Shown in pieces: positions 1 through 11,016 of a stretch of DNA of 64,000 nt. The translations under genes and the position numbers were made by a program. The stretch is from Gnetum montanum (Eukaryota; Streptophyta; Gnetopsida; Gnetales; Gnetaceae). Location of the stretch: contig MNCI01014663.1 of the NCBI GenBank assembly GCA_015680685.1, positions 129,327 to 193,326 of the forward strand, in the 5' to 3' direction. The notes beneath the pieces were generated by a model, which saw only the letters and a program-made list of their open reading frames with translations, did not search any database and was not told the origin of the DNA. Position 1 is the first letter of the stretch, and every line of letters starts with the position of its first letter.

Positions 1-1715
1 TTTGCCAAATTGTCTGCTATAAGATTCTCTGCTATGTTTATATGCTCTATTTGGCAATGTTGAAATTGCTCTAATAACTTACAAGCAAGTTGCTTATAAG
101 GTCTTAAGAATGAGCTCTTTACGACACAGTTACCTTTTACTTGTTCGCAGACTAATCTTGAGTCTCCCTTTATAGTGATTTCTTTGATTTCTAGAGCTAT
201 TTTCATACCAATACATAAAGTTTCATACTCAGCCTTGTTGTTAGTATAAGGGAAAGATAAATGAATTGCCTTGAGAATTTCAGGTGAATCATTCTTGAAT
301 ATAACTATTCCGACTCCTGCACCTTTTGAATTACATGAACCATCAAAGTATAACTCCCATTTATCTTCTTGCTTTGATTGTTCTTTTTCAGGACTATAAC
401 TTTCTTGGAGTGTACAAATTTTGTTTTCAACACCTCCTTTTTCAACCATTTTACTTTTTCCATTTGAAGTAATGTTATCAATCATCAAAGGTTCACTATA
501 GATGTATATTTGATTTGGTTCTCCTTTCCAAGGTAACCACATGTGAGAATAATCTGTTGATATGTAACCTGAGAAATTCTTGCTCCAACTTCTACTCAAT
601 AAGAGACTATGTGAATCTGGTATATCTGCCACTTGAATAGTTACTTTACTTCTAATGCGGGGTTCAGAAGCAATTTCCAATAGAACATTTGGTAATTGAC
701 CCACAATCTTCACTCTACTTTTATCCACTTGAACAATCTTTTTATTTGATTTTTCAGGAATCAAACCAAGTTTCTTACATATAGACAATGGCATTATAGT
801 AGACGTAGCTCCAGAATCAACCAAACAATTGTGTAAGAATTTATCCTTTAATTTCATTGTCAAAAGGAAAGGAGGAGCTTCCTTGTCATACGAAGTCCTT
901 AACTTTTCATCATTGTTAGACACATAACTTAACTCTGATTCTCTAGCTCTCCTTTTACCTTTAATGAATTCTAAAGCCTTTCTTTGCTGATCTCCTATTT
1001 GAAGCAACTGATAGAGGCTAATATTGGCTTTGACATGTTTAAGGTCTTCTATCAAATCATATTCTCCATCACCAATGAAGCTTGATCTCTTTATCCATTT
1101 ATTGAAAGACTGATTTGGAGTGCTTTGCTCCACTTGATTGTCTTTACCTTTATTCTTATCCCTTCTACTTGGCTCAAAAGCTTTTCTCTTAGTAGATGGA
1201 TCAGTAATAACATTTGGGGGTCTAGAAGTAGTTAGTCTTTCCTTAGATCGAAGACTATATCCATTTTCCTCATTGTTATTACATTCTTCATCTGAAGACA
1301 TATCTTCTTCAGAACTTGATAGAGAAGAAGTATCACTAGATCCATTGCTAGAAGATTTACTTGCATAATGAACACTAGATAACTCATTATCAGATTCAAT
1401 ATCAAGAAAGTTGGACATAATAAGATCACTTTCATCCTCATCTTCTACTAACTTAGTGTCTTGATGTTTATGCTTTCTATTTTTCCTTTCTTCCTTGATA
1501 TTAACTCTTGCCAATGCTTTTTCAAGCTTCACTATTTTGTTAGACATATCTCTCATTAATTGTCCTTTTTCAGATCCTACTCTTTCATGTTCTTGCTCTA
1601 TCTTAACATGAGATGGACCTGGTAAAGCTTTAAATTGAGCAAAATCTTGCATAGGAATCATAACTCTTTCTTCTCTTTTTTGAATTGCAATATTTTCTTC
1701 AGGATTCAAGTTCAA
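1..1715 (-). CDS. Protease-RNase H part of pol (partial)
   Basis: Open in the gag frame from just after the TAG to the window edge (checked codon by codon), with no ATG needed if the stop is read through. Order: an acidic Ser/Glu-rich linker (about 1640-1080); an aspartic protease with active-site LVDSGATSTIMP at 824-789, followed by CKKLGLIPEKSNKKIVQVDK; then, after about 130 residues, an RNase H domain from about 360 with YFDGSCNSKGAGVGIVI, NNKAEYETLCIGMKIALEIK and the end motif ENLIADNLA at about 29-3. The acidic residues expected of RNase H (D of FDGS, E of AEYE, D of KGDSRLV, D of IADNLA) are all present. No reverse transcriptase lies between protease and RNase H, which is unusual for plant Ty3/gypsy elements. 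Alternatively an RT deletion happened in this copy. The gene continues outside the window. Confidence 0.85.
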   Translation of the reverse strand, partial: MNLNPEENIAIQKREERVMIPMQDFAQFKALPGPSHVKIEQEHERVGSEKGQLMRDMSNKIVKLEKALARVNIKEERKNRKHKHQDTKLVEDEDESDLIMSNFLDIESDNELSSVHYASKSSSNGSSDTSSLSSSEEDMSSDEECNNNEENGYSLRSKERLTTSRPPNVITDPSTKRKAFEPSRRDKNKGKDNQVEQSTPNQSFNKWIKRSSFIGDGEYDLIEDLKHVKANISLYQLLQIGDQQRKALEFIKGKRRARESELSYVSNNDEKLRTSYDKEAPPFLLTMKLKDKFLHNCLVDSGATSTIMPLSICKKLGLIPEKSNKKIVQVDKSRVKIVGQLPNVLLEIASEPRIRSKVTIQVADIPDSHSLLLSRSWSKNFSGYISTDYSHMWLPWKGEPNQIYIYSEPLMIDNITSNGKSKMVEKGGVENKICTLQESYSPEKEQSKQEDKWELYFDGSCNSKGAGVGIVIFKNDSPEILKAIHLSFPYTNNKAEYETLCIGMKIALEIKEITIKGDSRLVCEQVKGNCVVKSSFLRPYKQLACKLLEQFQHCQIEHINIAENLIADNLA

Positions 1716-2498
1716 CTATTTTTCTAACTGTATAGCTTCACTAAAGTAGTCATTTAGTGTAGTTAAGTTTGGAGTTCTCCTTAACCAAATTGAAATGTTG
1801 GGGTTGACAGCCTTAAGATAAGTTTCTTTAAGCATTTCTTCTGATGGCCTATATTGTCTTTGAAAGAGTCCACAAATTCGTTGAAACTTGATGTTAAAAT
1901 CTCTAATTGACTCTTTAACTCCTTGCTTAGCTTGTATCAGCCCACAGTATAGTTGTTGTTGATCTAATTGATTACCAAACTGGGCTAAGAAAAGATTCTT
2001 CATGTCATCCCAACTTGTAATACTATTACTTGGTAAGTTTGAATACCAAATCTGAGCCATATCCTTTAGATTTGATACAAACAACCTACAAGCTTGATCT
2101 TCATGTTGAATATTTGCATGAGCTAAAGCTAACTCAAACATGTGAATATATTCTTCAGCTAAATAAGCTTTTCCAGGAATAAAAGGCTCAGGCAAATATT
2201 TGTAAACTACCTTAGGAATATCATTGTAATTTTGAAATCCTAATGGTGTAACTCCTTGCCAAGGATTTGCCATCCTATTCCTTTGAAATGTTGAACTCTT
2301 AGACTTTCTAGATCTTCTCTTACGAATTGATAAACCAGAGATAATGGGTGATCTTCTTGATCTTCTAGTTTTCACTCCACTACTTGTTCCCAATTCAGAA
2401 ACTTTCTTTTGTTCTTCTTCTGATGAAGAATCAGTCTTAGAATCTAGAATATCCTTTGAAACTTTGAAACTTTCCAAACTATGAAATTTCTTGGTCAT
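1716..2498 (-). CDS. Gag polyprotein of the Tat-like element
   Basis: A 260-residue capsid protein that would form the particle in which the element's RNA is reverse transcribed. The start ATG at 2498 is the first in the frame and lies about 95 bases after the primer-binding site. The N-terminal third is Ser/Lys/Arg-rich and probably disordered or RNA-binding. From about residue 95 it fits the retrotransposon gag fold, with the typical segments FELALAHANIQHEDQACRLF, AQIWYSNLPSNSITSWDDMK and a following LFLAQF. It ends at a TAG stop (1718-1716), but the same frame stays open afterwards for at least 570 codons and contains the protease. No CCHC zinc knuckle is seen before the stop. Confidence 0.88.
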   Translation of the reverse strand: MTKKFHSLESFKVSKDILDSKTDSSSEEEQKKVSELGTSSGVKTRRSRRSPIISGLSIRKRRSRKSKSSTFQRNRMANPWQGVTPLGFQNYNDIPKVVYKYLPEPFIPGKAYLAEEYIHMFELALAHANIQHEDQACRLFVSNLKDMAQIWYSNLPSNSITSWDDMKNLFLAQFGNQLDQQQLYCGLIQAKQGVKESIRDFNIKFQRICGLFQRQYRPSEEMLKETYLKAVNPNISIWLRRTPNLTTLNDYFSEAIQLEK

Positions 2499-2590
2499 GA
2501 ACTGAAAATAGTATCTAATTCTTAAGCCTTACAAATAATTGTTGATGTACTAAAAGTATAAGGCTTATGAACCTAGAGGCTTAATTTTCA

Positions 2591-2611
2591 GCCCTCCTTC
2601 TAGCGCCAAAA
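2591..2611 (-). other. Primer-binding site of Tat-like element
   Basis: The minus strand reads TTTTGGCGCTAGAAGGAGGGC five bases inside the LTR end (LTR ends ...GCCAACA at 2616). The position and the TGGCGC start fit a tRNA 3'-end complement used to prime minus-strand DNA. The exact tRNA was not determined. Confidence 0.7.
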
Positions 2612-2615
2612 GAAC

Positions 2616-4324
2616 TGTTGGCGACCGTTTGGGACGCGACCGCCAACGAGTGTCCTCGAACAGGATTTAGGTGCCTGCTGGTCTCTGGCAACACCAAGGC
2701 CCAGATACCTCCAAATAAACTCAGTAGTTAATGTGAGTATGTGTGTGTGCTGTTGCGGCGTGTGGTTGTGTAAAATGTAACAATTGCGTTGTGTGTGAAC
2801 TACAAATGACTTACTTTAAAGAGATTCAGCCAACTTTGCCAAGTACTGTGAGTTCTTGAAAATTTCCTATTTTGTTCAACTGCCTAGTCTACGCGGTCCT
2901 TATAATACCTACTTGTAACAAATAAAATTTTGCAAAAACATTTGAGCACAACTCCGCAATCTACTCCTAATTTTCCCCAGAGAAAGAGATAGTTCCACAA
3001 GAAAACTAGAAATAGAGCAAGATTCGATGGAAATAAGCAGAAAAGAAAAGAAAGCAGATTTGTGTAGACCTCAAATATTTAAACAAGGTAAAATGACACG
3101 AGTAAACACTTCGCAATAAAGCTATCCCAAATTCAATATCTACGAATTGTTCAAACTTCCAAGGCTCAAACAAGCAATATCTTCAAGACAATCCTATTAT
3201 GCTACCAAAAATTGCTGCGTAAACTACCACGTACGAGACTCCATTTTGACTAGATAATAGATGTCAACGATTGCATTCAAACAGAACCTTTAAAAGACTT
3301 GACAATTTCTGATTGAAATACCACGAGAATTCACTTTAAAGATAAAAAGAAGCTATTCTGGTCCCATCAAAATACCAAAGATTTTCTGAACCCTCTCGAC
3401 TACTGAATTGTTCAACGGCGTGACTACAAACAGAGGCTCTCTTACAACAATCCCAATAGCAGTTCCCACACGTTGCACAATAATGAAATTTACTACTAAA
3501 ATGCTCTTAAGGCTTTTAAACACAAGCGCTTCTATGGCAAAATTTTAATAGAAATTTCTATCGGGCAACAAGAACAATAAGAGCAATCTAAAAATCCCAA
3601 AATTACTTGCCAAGGATGATACTATCTAAACCACTAGCTAAACAATTTAAACAAAACAAAAAATGAAATGCATAACTCACAGGACCATGACAAAGAGGCT
3701 GAAATCTTTATTCTAGCAAGCCATCTTGCAAGCAATCGTTCACACTTTCTTCTTTACAAAATGCTCTTTTCAAGACTCAATGTGTCTCCAAGTAAGAGCC
3801 CAAGTGCTAACTAGTAGCCTTCAAAATGTGATGTATGAGACCCCAATTGTGATGATATGTTGATCCCAGGTGATGATGATTTCAAGTCCTAAAAATTGAG
3901 ATCCCTTCCTCCTTGACCCCTGAAGCCTTTTTATAGGGTTCAAAGGTAGGTAGGGAAGTTACATATTCCAAAATATCCCAAAAATATCTCAAAAATATCT
4001 CACCTAACTTTTCTTCCAAGTAATTTGGCCAACCAATGGGAGATTACTTGCTAAAATATTCTAACTAACTTTTCTCCTAAGTAAGGAGGTTACAACTTAC
4101 TCATTTAATTAGGAAGGAGTTATTTAGGAAGTTATACATATAATTAGGAGAGATTTATGCTTTGGAAGTTATATCTATACTACAAATATTTAAAATATTA
4201 TAAACATGTTTATATTAATATTACAAATATTTGTAGGTAGTAACTTATATAATATTTTTAAACAATAATGTTTTTGAAGTTTTGAGATAATTAAAAAAGG
4301 TAAGTTTATAACTGGGGCTTCACA
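2616..4324 (-). repeat. 5' LTR of Tat-like element
   Basis: On the minus strand it starts TGTGAAGCCCC at 4324 and ends GGTCGCCAACA at 2616, about 1.7 kb with TG...CA ends. It carries a TATA box, and its inner end abuts the primer-binding site. The outer boundary is inferred from the terminal dinucleotide because the partner LTR is outside the window. A diverged relative lies at about 5480-6320. Confidence 0.7.
3926..3935 (-). promoter_or_regulatory. TATA box of the Tat-like LTR
   Basis: The minus strand reads TATAAAAAGG, about 390 bases inside the LTR. Transcription would start near 3895-3905, dividing the LTR into U3 (about 4324-3900) and R-U5. The older LTR copy keeps the same box at 6047-6055. 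Confidence 0.7.
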
Positions 4325-4589
4325 CTTAGTGTATATGGTATTATGATTATTTTAAATTTTAAAATTTTATATAATAAACTGCAACTCCGGTTTACCAGCA
4401 TCAGCCCAAAATATCTCCGGACACTTGTCTTAACGTGCTTCTGTGTCTTCGTTGCCATATTCATCGGACTGGTATGCGATGCCGAATGCATCGGCGTTGG
4501 ACATGGCTGCTGTTTTGGAACTAACTTCTTTGCATCTGCCCTTTGTTCTCTGCCCATGGATTTTTTGTAGTGCACATCATTTTTGCAAA

Positions 4590-5110
4590 TGTGCACAGAA
4601 TGTTAAAATGCGGGCTCAGGGGTTTTCTGTACAGGACCACCGTGACCGCGTGTTGTGTTAGTGCCGTCGTCGCAGCCCTCGCCTCCCTTTGCTCGCCCGC
4701 CGCCCGTGTCTCCTGCCAGATATGCGTCTTTTCCTGAGAGATCTGTGCCTGCTTTGGCCAGATCTGTGACTTTCTCAGTCAGATCTGGCTGTGACCGAAG
4801 TCGTGGTGGCCGCCGCGCACAGAACAGAGGCTTCTCTTCTTCTTTCGCCACCCACGCGCAGCCCTCTCCTGCTGTTTCTGCCTCCCACGCAAGCGCTTTC
4901 GCTGGTTCTCACGACGTGACGACTACCAACGACGGCGCACAGACAAACGCACGAGTCTTCCCCAACGGCGACAACAAGCAGATCGGCTCCAGTAGCAGCG
5001 ACGCTCGTGGTAGTTCCAGTAGCAGCGGCAGCAAGGGTTTCAGGCTTCCAATTCAGCCATTCTTAACGGCTGTGCCAAAATCAGGAGCTCAAAAGGCGTA
5101 TAACTAAAAT
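4590..5110. other. GC-rich island of unknown origin
   Basis: About 500 bases far richer in G and C than the surrounding AT-rich DNA, with CGCC, GGCG and CGAC runs. A 150-codon plus-strand frame (4655-5107) rich in Ser, Pro and Arg crosses it, and an 82-codon minus-strand frame overlaps it. Neither resembles a known family, and long frames are expected by chance in GC-rich DNA. It could be a captured first exon or the leader of an old element. The flanks 4325-4590 and 5110-5480 show nothing recognisable. Confidence 0.5.
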
Positions 5111-5479
5111 ATTTGTATTTTTCAAATATTTTCCAGAATGGTATTCCAACGTTTCTACTGAAATCCATTTGAGCACCGGTAGCGGATATTTGCTAATATC
5201 TGGAATATCCAAAAGCCAGTTTTTGCCCCAAAATTACATCCAATAACAGTCCCATCATCTCATTCAAACTTTGATTTAGAACCACACCACAAAGTCTTAA
5301 CATCCGGGCAATTGAACTTTGATATGCCAACAACCTTTGAATATATAACTTTGATAACTTTTATAAGTTATTGAAAATTTACCAAAATCAAACCCATGAG
5401 TTTTAGTTTTCAAATTAGGAGTCTTACTGTTCCATAGAATGGCCAAATGTGCCAACACAAACCCTTTAAGCTCAACCAG

Positions 5480-6320
5480 TAATTTCATAAAGACAATCTT
5501 ATTATATTACCAAAAATAGTTGCATAAATGACAAAGTATGAGTTTCTATTTTGGCTAGTTAATAATTGTTAAAGAATGCATTCAACAAAACTTTCAAAAA
5601 ATTTGACAATTTCTAGATTGAAATACCAAGGCAATATGCTTTAAAATAATGAAGTTATTTCAGTCATCTCAAAATACCAAAGATTCTCCTAGATTCTCTA
5701 TGCTCAAAATAAGCAATTTCGTTAAGACACTACTATTACATTACTCCTAAGGCTTTTCAACAACATATGCTCTTCTATGGAAAATCTTAATAGAAGTCTA
5801 ATATTGCACAAAAACAACACTATGAAAGACCACCTAGGAAAAATCTCAAAATTAAATGCTAAGCACAATACTATCTTAACCATTAGCAAAGTAACTAAAA
5901 CAAAATGGAAAGAAATGAACTCATAGGATTTAAACAAAGTAGCTGAATTGCTGTCTTTAGCAAGTCATATTATAAGTAATTTTCAATTATCTTTTTCTAA
6001 AATCTCCAGAATCCCCTCTTTTTTTTCCAATTCTACCTTTGAAGGTCCTTTTATAGTGACCTTAAGGTAGTTACAATAATCATGAGTTAAGGGTCTTACA
6101 AATATCTTAGGAGTATACATTTATAACTACCTTAGGAGTTAAAGCTTCCATGATGATTATGAGAAATTTGAGTTATGGTTGTCAAGTTTTTCCTTGGTAA
6201 TAAATATCATAAAATTACAATAGGAAGTTACAAAAAAGTGGAAAAATACATGCCACAATTAGCAAGTGTCCTTTCAAATGTAAATATTTAGGAAGTTTAG
6301 TTGGGTTTTTTATACATCCT
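5480..6320 (-). repeat. Old diverged LTR related to 2616-4324
   Basis: Many blocks match the young LTR in the same order, for example ACCAAAAATAGTTGCATAAA against ACCAAAAATTGCTGCGTAAA, TGACAATTTC followed by GATTGAAATACCA, and AAAATACCAAAGATT. The matching positions are roughly 3187-4000 and 5486-6065. It retains TATAAAAGG on the minus strand at 6047-6055. No internal region follows it, so it is a solo or truncated LTR. Edges are approximate. Confidence 0.72.
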
Positions 6321-7849
6321 TTATGTGAAAAATAGCTTAGATTAAATAAAGCTCCATAGATCCACCTTTCTAAATCTTAATCATTGCCATATGTACATGT
6401 ATTATCTTTTCAAACTTATATCATAACTTATGGACACCATAATATATGTAATGTTTTTAATAATGCTTCATCCAAGCTTTCATCTTAAAATGCAAAATAT
6501 GATTTTTCTGGTGTAGTTCGGGCACGAGGGTTTGTTGTCATTGTGTTGCTACTGCCTCGCTGCTTTCACTGTTGCATTACTCATTGGTATGTAATTGGTG
6601 CAGGAGTGGTGTCATTGTGATGAGCAGGTACATTTTGAGATCATAGCCTCATCTAGCATGCTTAGCACATTGTTACATATTCTGGCAATTGTGAAGCTAT
6701 TCAAAAATGTTTAGAGGTCCACTTGTTGGCAAGTCTTTGTCTTGCAACTACCAATGCTCCTAGATCTGTCGTTATTGGAAGAAGTTACGTCTCTAGCCAT
6801 CATGATCTTCCGCATTAGCACAACGTTTGCCCCTTGCCACTGGGATTGGGATTGGAGCCACTTGTTTGGTTATTTCAAATCATTTTTTAGGATTTGTAAT
6901 TGGCTCTCTCTGGGCTAGATTGAATCGCCAGTGAGCATTAAATCACCTTTCTGTGTTTTCTGGCTTTACCCTAGCTATGTTGCTAACATTGCCATGCATT
7001 AGGGTTATCTAGTTTCATTTCAAAATCTAAATTGTCACTATTAAATTTTCTATGCGCAGGTAAGTGAGGAATTCATAGGTTTTGATGCTTGTGTAGGGAA
7101 GAGCCATGATGTGGTGTTATTAGAAAAAATCCATTATTTTTTCTCTAGTAGATGCCATCTCTAGAGCAGCAAAAATCTACTTGATGATATAATGGTTAAG
7201 ATGATGAGCTGTGTTAATTGTTTCTACTCTTGTTGGAGCAAAGATTTTGATTTGATAATGTTAAATCTAGATTTGCTATTGTTCTGGTAACTTTGGAAAT
7301 GATTTCATGAATCAATAGCAGGCCTTCACTATTTCCTGATTTCAATTATCTTTTTCACTGTCCAAAGCAAAAATTCAATAATTAATCACAAAGGATTTCT
7401 CTTGGTAATGTTGCAGTGCATTTCTTAACTTTGAACTTGTCAAATTGATGATATCCTAGTCATGGGTTTTTGTCTAAATTCTTATTCCAAATTGATTATT
7501 TCCACTAGAATCTATAAACATAAGAACTTTGTAACAGGCTTATCTTCAATGCCAAATCTAACTTCAAGGAAAAAGAAATACTGATTGCTTGTGTATCCAC
7601 TTAAACTCAATAGTATAGAGATACTGAGAATTGAGAAATAATTCATCTCATACTTCGAATTACAACTTAAAAGAGGAGCACTAAATAGATATTTTTCTCA
7701 AAACTTAGATAGGCAAGGTTACTTATGGTCTTCAAATGCATGTCTTTTTACTGTTATATATTTTTTATATCTATTAATTTCATATTCTTGCTCCATAAAA
7801 TGGCCAAAATGTGCCAACACTTTCCATGATGTCTACACCCTATAAAACA
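6321..7849. other. No recognisable gene
   Basis: AT-rich sequence on both strands with no frame longer than about 60 codons and no transposon motif I recognise. A short stretch near 7780-7820 (AAAATGGCCAAAATGTGCCA) resembles 5430-5460, suggesting a shared dispersed repeat. Confidence 0.5.
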
Positions 7850-8960
7850 TGGAGAATAAATGATAAAAGTTGAAACTCTTTCCAAGGATCCTCATTAAAT
7901 AAGTTGAAAGTTAGTACTTGTTCTTAGAGCTAAGATCCATTAGAAGGTGAAGTACAATGTTAGCGCTATTTAATGAAAAGTCTTAAACTTACTTCTAAGT
8001 ATCCAACATGAGGAAGTAGATCTAGGAAAGGAAATAAAGTAATGAGGAATCCCTTGATGTAATGTTAGGTGAGCATTATTCTCTACTTCATAGATGTCAA
8101 GGTCATGGGTTTTTTTAAAGAGAACAGTTGCACCACATCATAGATGAACTTAAAAATAAAACAAGAGAAACTCTTAGGATATATGCCTAAGGAAGACTAT
8201 CAGAAATGAAAGCTTAATGGATTTAGAGATTAACTAACCAAGTGGTAAAGGAGGAATATGAACTTAAGAAGATAGAGAGTACATAGGAGTACAATAAAGA
8301 CCTATCTATCTATAGAAAAAAAATTTGTCTTTGCAAGCCAAATGAAGGAACATTTTTTGTGGAGGTTGTACAACGAAAAACCTTGTTTATTTAGAAGTCA
8401 ATTATTGAAATCTTGGTAATGATTAATAAAATGTCAGATTCATAGATGAAAAATTTCAAATAACATTTAAAATCATTAAGAATAAATTAGAATAATAAAA
8501 ATACAAAGATAAAGACAAGAAAAAGGATGTAGGAAGGAACTCCTATGAGTAAAATGATAAAGTAGTTGTGGTTGAAAAGGTTGCAAACTTCAAATTAGAA
8601 GATGAAAGTTATGACATTTTCGAATATGAACATCCCAAGGATTATTGCCTTCTGATGTCACATCTCTAGGATTTTGGAGTTGATGTCTTAAATCCAAAGT
8701 TTGTTAAGAGGTAGATACTACGAGGTTGCTTTATCCTTGAGGCAACTACAAGTAATCCTATTGCCAACAATAATACCATCCAAGTGGAGCTCCATTACAA
8801 TCTCAAGAGTACTATTAGTGGTGGCAAAATCCACAATCATGAGGGATGCCAACATGAAGGTTGTAGTACCTGTACAGTAAAATTGACCCTTGTAGATATT
8901 ATGTCCAATAGCATATATCCCCAAGTGGCTCTACTACATCTATTTTTGCTTATCACTATT
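7850..8960 (+). mobile_element. Decayed gag fragment of the main Ty3/gypsy family
   Basis: It aligns by eye with gag of copy B (about 31440-32450) in the same order. TTAGAAGGTGAAGTACAATG near 7938 matches 31485, ATATGCCTAAGGAAG near 8180 matches 31720, and CCAAGTGGAGCTCCATTACA at 8770-8790 matches 32322. All frames are broken by stops and indels, so no protein can be made. No LTR is attached, so this is a truncated old copy. Confidence 0.7.
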
Positions 8961-9062
8961 GCCCTCTAGAGTACCACACATCTACCACTCCACATGCTAA
9001 ATTTCCTTTCTTATATTCATGCTCTTGGACATCCCATTCTTGGATGTCATAAAAACACGATT

Positions 9063-9523
9063 GTTCATTGCTTAATTCATCATATTCATTGCGTTCATAA
9101 GTAATGTAACGAAAAATATGATAAATAAATGAATGAATGATAAATAAATAATTGGTACAAAGAATAGAAAAGAAAATAGAAATAAAAAATAATTTTATTA
9201 ATAAGATTGATTTACTATAATACCCTCTTGGTTATCTTCCCATGAAATTTAGGCCTTAGAGGTAATTCAACACTGCCACCATGGTTGTGTTGTCTAGCCA
9301 AAGGGGTGATTAGTCCTTTCTTGTCCCACTTCACCTGACTCTCATCACTTGCCATTCCAAGCTCAGCAACTCCATGTTGGCATGACCTCTAAACCTGGCC
9401 ATAAATGGCATCGGTCAAACCCTTTCCTAATTGTAACTTCTCATAGCAAGTTGCCCATTCATTTGAAGGTTAATTACATTATTACAATTTGTTTCCATTG
9501 TTAACAATGGATGGGATATTACA
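9063..9523 (-). repeat. 3' LTR of chromovirus (inner edge clear, outer edge not)
   Basis: The minus strand reads TGTAATATCCCATCC at 9523, the usual start of a chromovirus LTR, directly after the polypurine tract. The outer edge is a guess at 9063. Between 9060 and 9240 the sequence is AT-rich. Confidence 0.5.
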
Positions 9524-9525
9524 AT

Positions 9526-9538
9526 CTACCCCCTTTAA
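9526..9538 (-). other. Polypurine tract of chromovirus
   Basis: The minus strand reads TTAAAGGGGGTAG immediately before the LTR start TGTAATATCCC at 9523. It would prime plus-strand DNA synthesis. Confidence 0.65.
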
Positions 9539-9689
9539 GCATCTAGCTCATCCTCGAGTGCTTCCATTATATCCAACTCCTCAGCTGCTACTTCACTGTT
9601 ATGCTCCTCACTTCAGTTCCTTTATTTTCCTATCATCTATCCAAATAGAAGATCAGAAATTATACAACATAATTTATTACATCAATAAC

Positions 9690-11000
9690 AAATTCAATTT
9701 ATCATTTGATATCATGATGATCAAAAAGTTTGGGGTAAGTATTATATATAAACTCCCTATTTTCCCAAGTCTGCTGATCACAATTTGACTATTGAACAAG
9801 TACTTTGTTGATATTTTTATTTCTTAACTTATTGGTTCATTGGTTCTTCATTGCAATGGATTTAACTTCAAAGTTGACATTGGATGACAATGGGAAAGTA
9901 TTCTAGTCCAGCACATATTCTACATCATTTTCATAAAATTTCTTTAGCAAACTTACATGGAAAACTGGGTGAATTCTTAAGGTTGTTGGAAGATTTAATT
10001 GATATGCCACTTTACCAATTCTTTTAGAAATTTCAAAGGGTCCATAATATTTGGATGCCAATTTAGTATATTTTCCAAGTTTAAGAGAACTTCAGGTAGG
10101 TTTTACTCTCAGTAGTACTTGATCTCCTACTTGGAATTCTTTCTTAAGTCGATGTTGATTTGCATACCCCTTATATTTATCTTTGGTAGCTTGTAAATCT
10201 TGTTTAACTCTTGTGACAATGTTTTCCATTATTTTCATTTCTTGTTCTTTCCATTTTGTTCTTAAGGTTGAATCTACCTAGGTTAGTGGTGTATGATAGT
10301 TATGTCCATATACTACTTCGAATGGTCTTTGATGTATGGAACCTTGATAATTGTTGTTATAGGCAAAATTCTACCAAGTGTAAGTAATTCTCCCATGTTT
10401 TCGGTTGACTCCCAACATAGCTTTGTAGGATATCTTCTAATATTCTATTCATACATTTAGTTTGCCCATCAATCTTTGGGTGATAAGCTATGCTAAATTT
10501 TAACTGAGTTCCAAGCTCTCAAAAGAAATTTAGCCAAAATTCAAATATGAACTTGGGATCTCCATCTAAGGAGATAAATTTTGGACAACCATGTAATCAA
10601 AATACTTCTCGTACAAATTTTTGGGCTACTTCTTTGGCTTTGTTTATGAATTTCAAAGCTATAAATTGTGTCATTTTTGATAGATGATCTAACACTACTA
10701 AAATCTAGTCATTTCCCTTCTTGGTTATTGGAAATCCCACAATGAAATCCATGGTAACATCTTTGCATTTCCAAGTTGGAACTTCTAGAGGCTGTAATAG
10801 TCCATTAGGTTTCCTTTGTTTAGCTTTTATCCTTTGGCATGTTGGATAGTTTTTAATGTACAAGGGCACATCATTCTTCATTCTAGGTCAGAAATCAAAT
10901 TTACGTAGCATCATATAAGTCTTAATATAACTTGGGTCTCCTACATATGATACTTCATGTGCTTCGCACAATAACCTTAGTCTCCAATTTTCTTTTGATA
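9690..11000 (-). pseudogene. Chromovirus integrase with chromodomain, broken
   Basis: Minus-strand pieces appear in order. A zinc-finger region (HEVSYVGDPSYIKTY, with some His/Cys lost) is near 10930. Then come the core motifs MDFIVGFP (about 10745), SLDGDPKF (about 10565) and YHPKIDGQTK (about 10460). A GPFEI-type C-terminal region with [12 protein letters not shown] lies near 9960-10050. A chromodomain remnant (LRNKNINKVLVQ, stop, then TWENREFIYNTYPKLF) ends near 9705. Chromodomains target insertion to chromatin in this lineage (family knowledge). The catalytic Glu position in GQTE is Lys here, the chromodomain Trp is a stop, and several other stops are present, so it is dead. Confidence 0.8.
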
Positions 11001-11016
11001 TGCACACTCTTTGTCC

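Larger units (their letters stand above)
1..4324 (-). mobile_element. Tat-like Ty3/gypsy retrotransposon, 5' half
   Basis: Reading the minus strand from 4324 downward gives an LTR (4324-2616), a primer-binding site (2611-2591), gag (2498-1716), and protease plus RNase H in the same frame to the window edge. The LTR has a TATA box on the same strand. The coding part shows one stop codon in about 830 codons, so this copy looks much younger than the others in the window. Reverse transcriptase, integrase and the 3' LTR would lie to the left of base 1. The protease and RNase H types resemble plant Tat elements (family knowledge). The lineage call rests on motif reading only. Confidence 0.85.

Noticed and set aside
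4655-5107. 150-codon plus-strand frame as a real protein gene
   Set aside because: GC-rich sequence gives long chance frames; composition is Ser/Pro/Arg-rich, no domain is seen, and an opposite-strand frame overlaps it.
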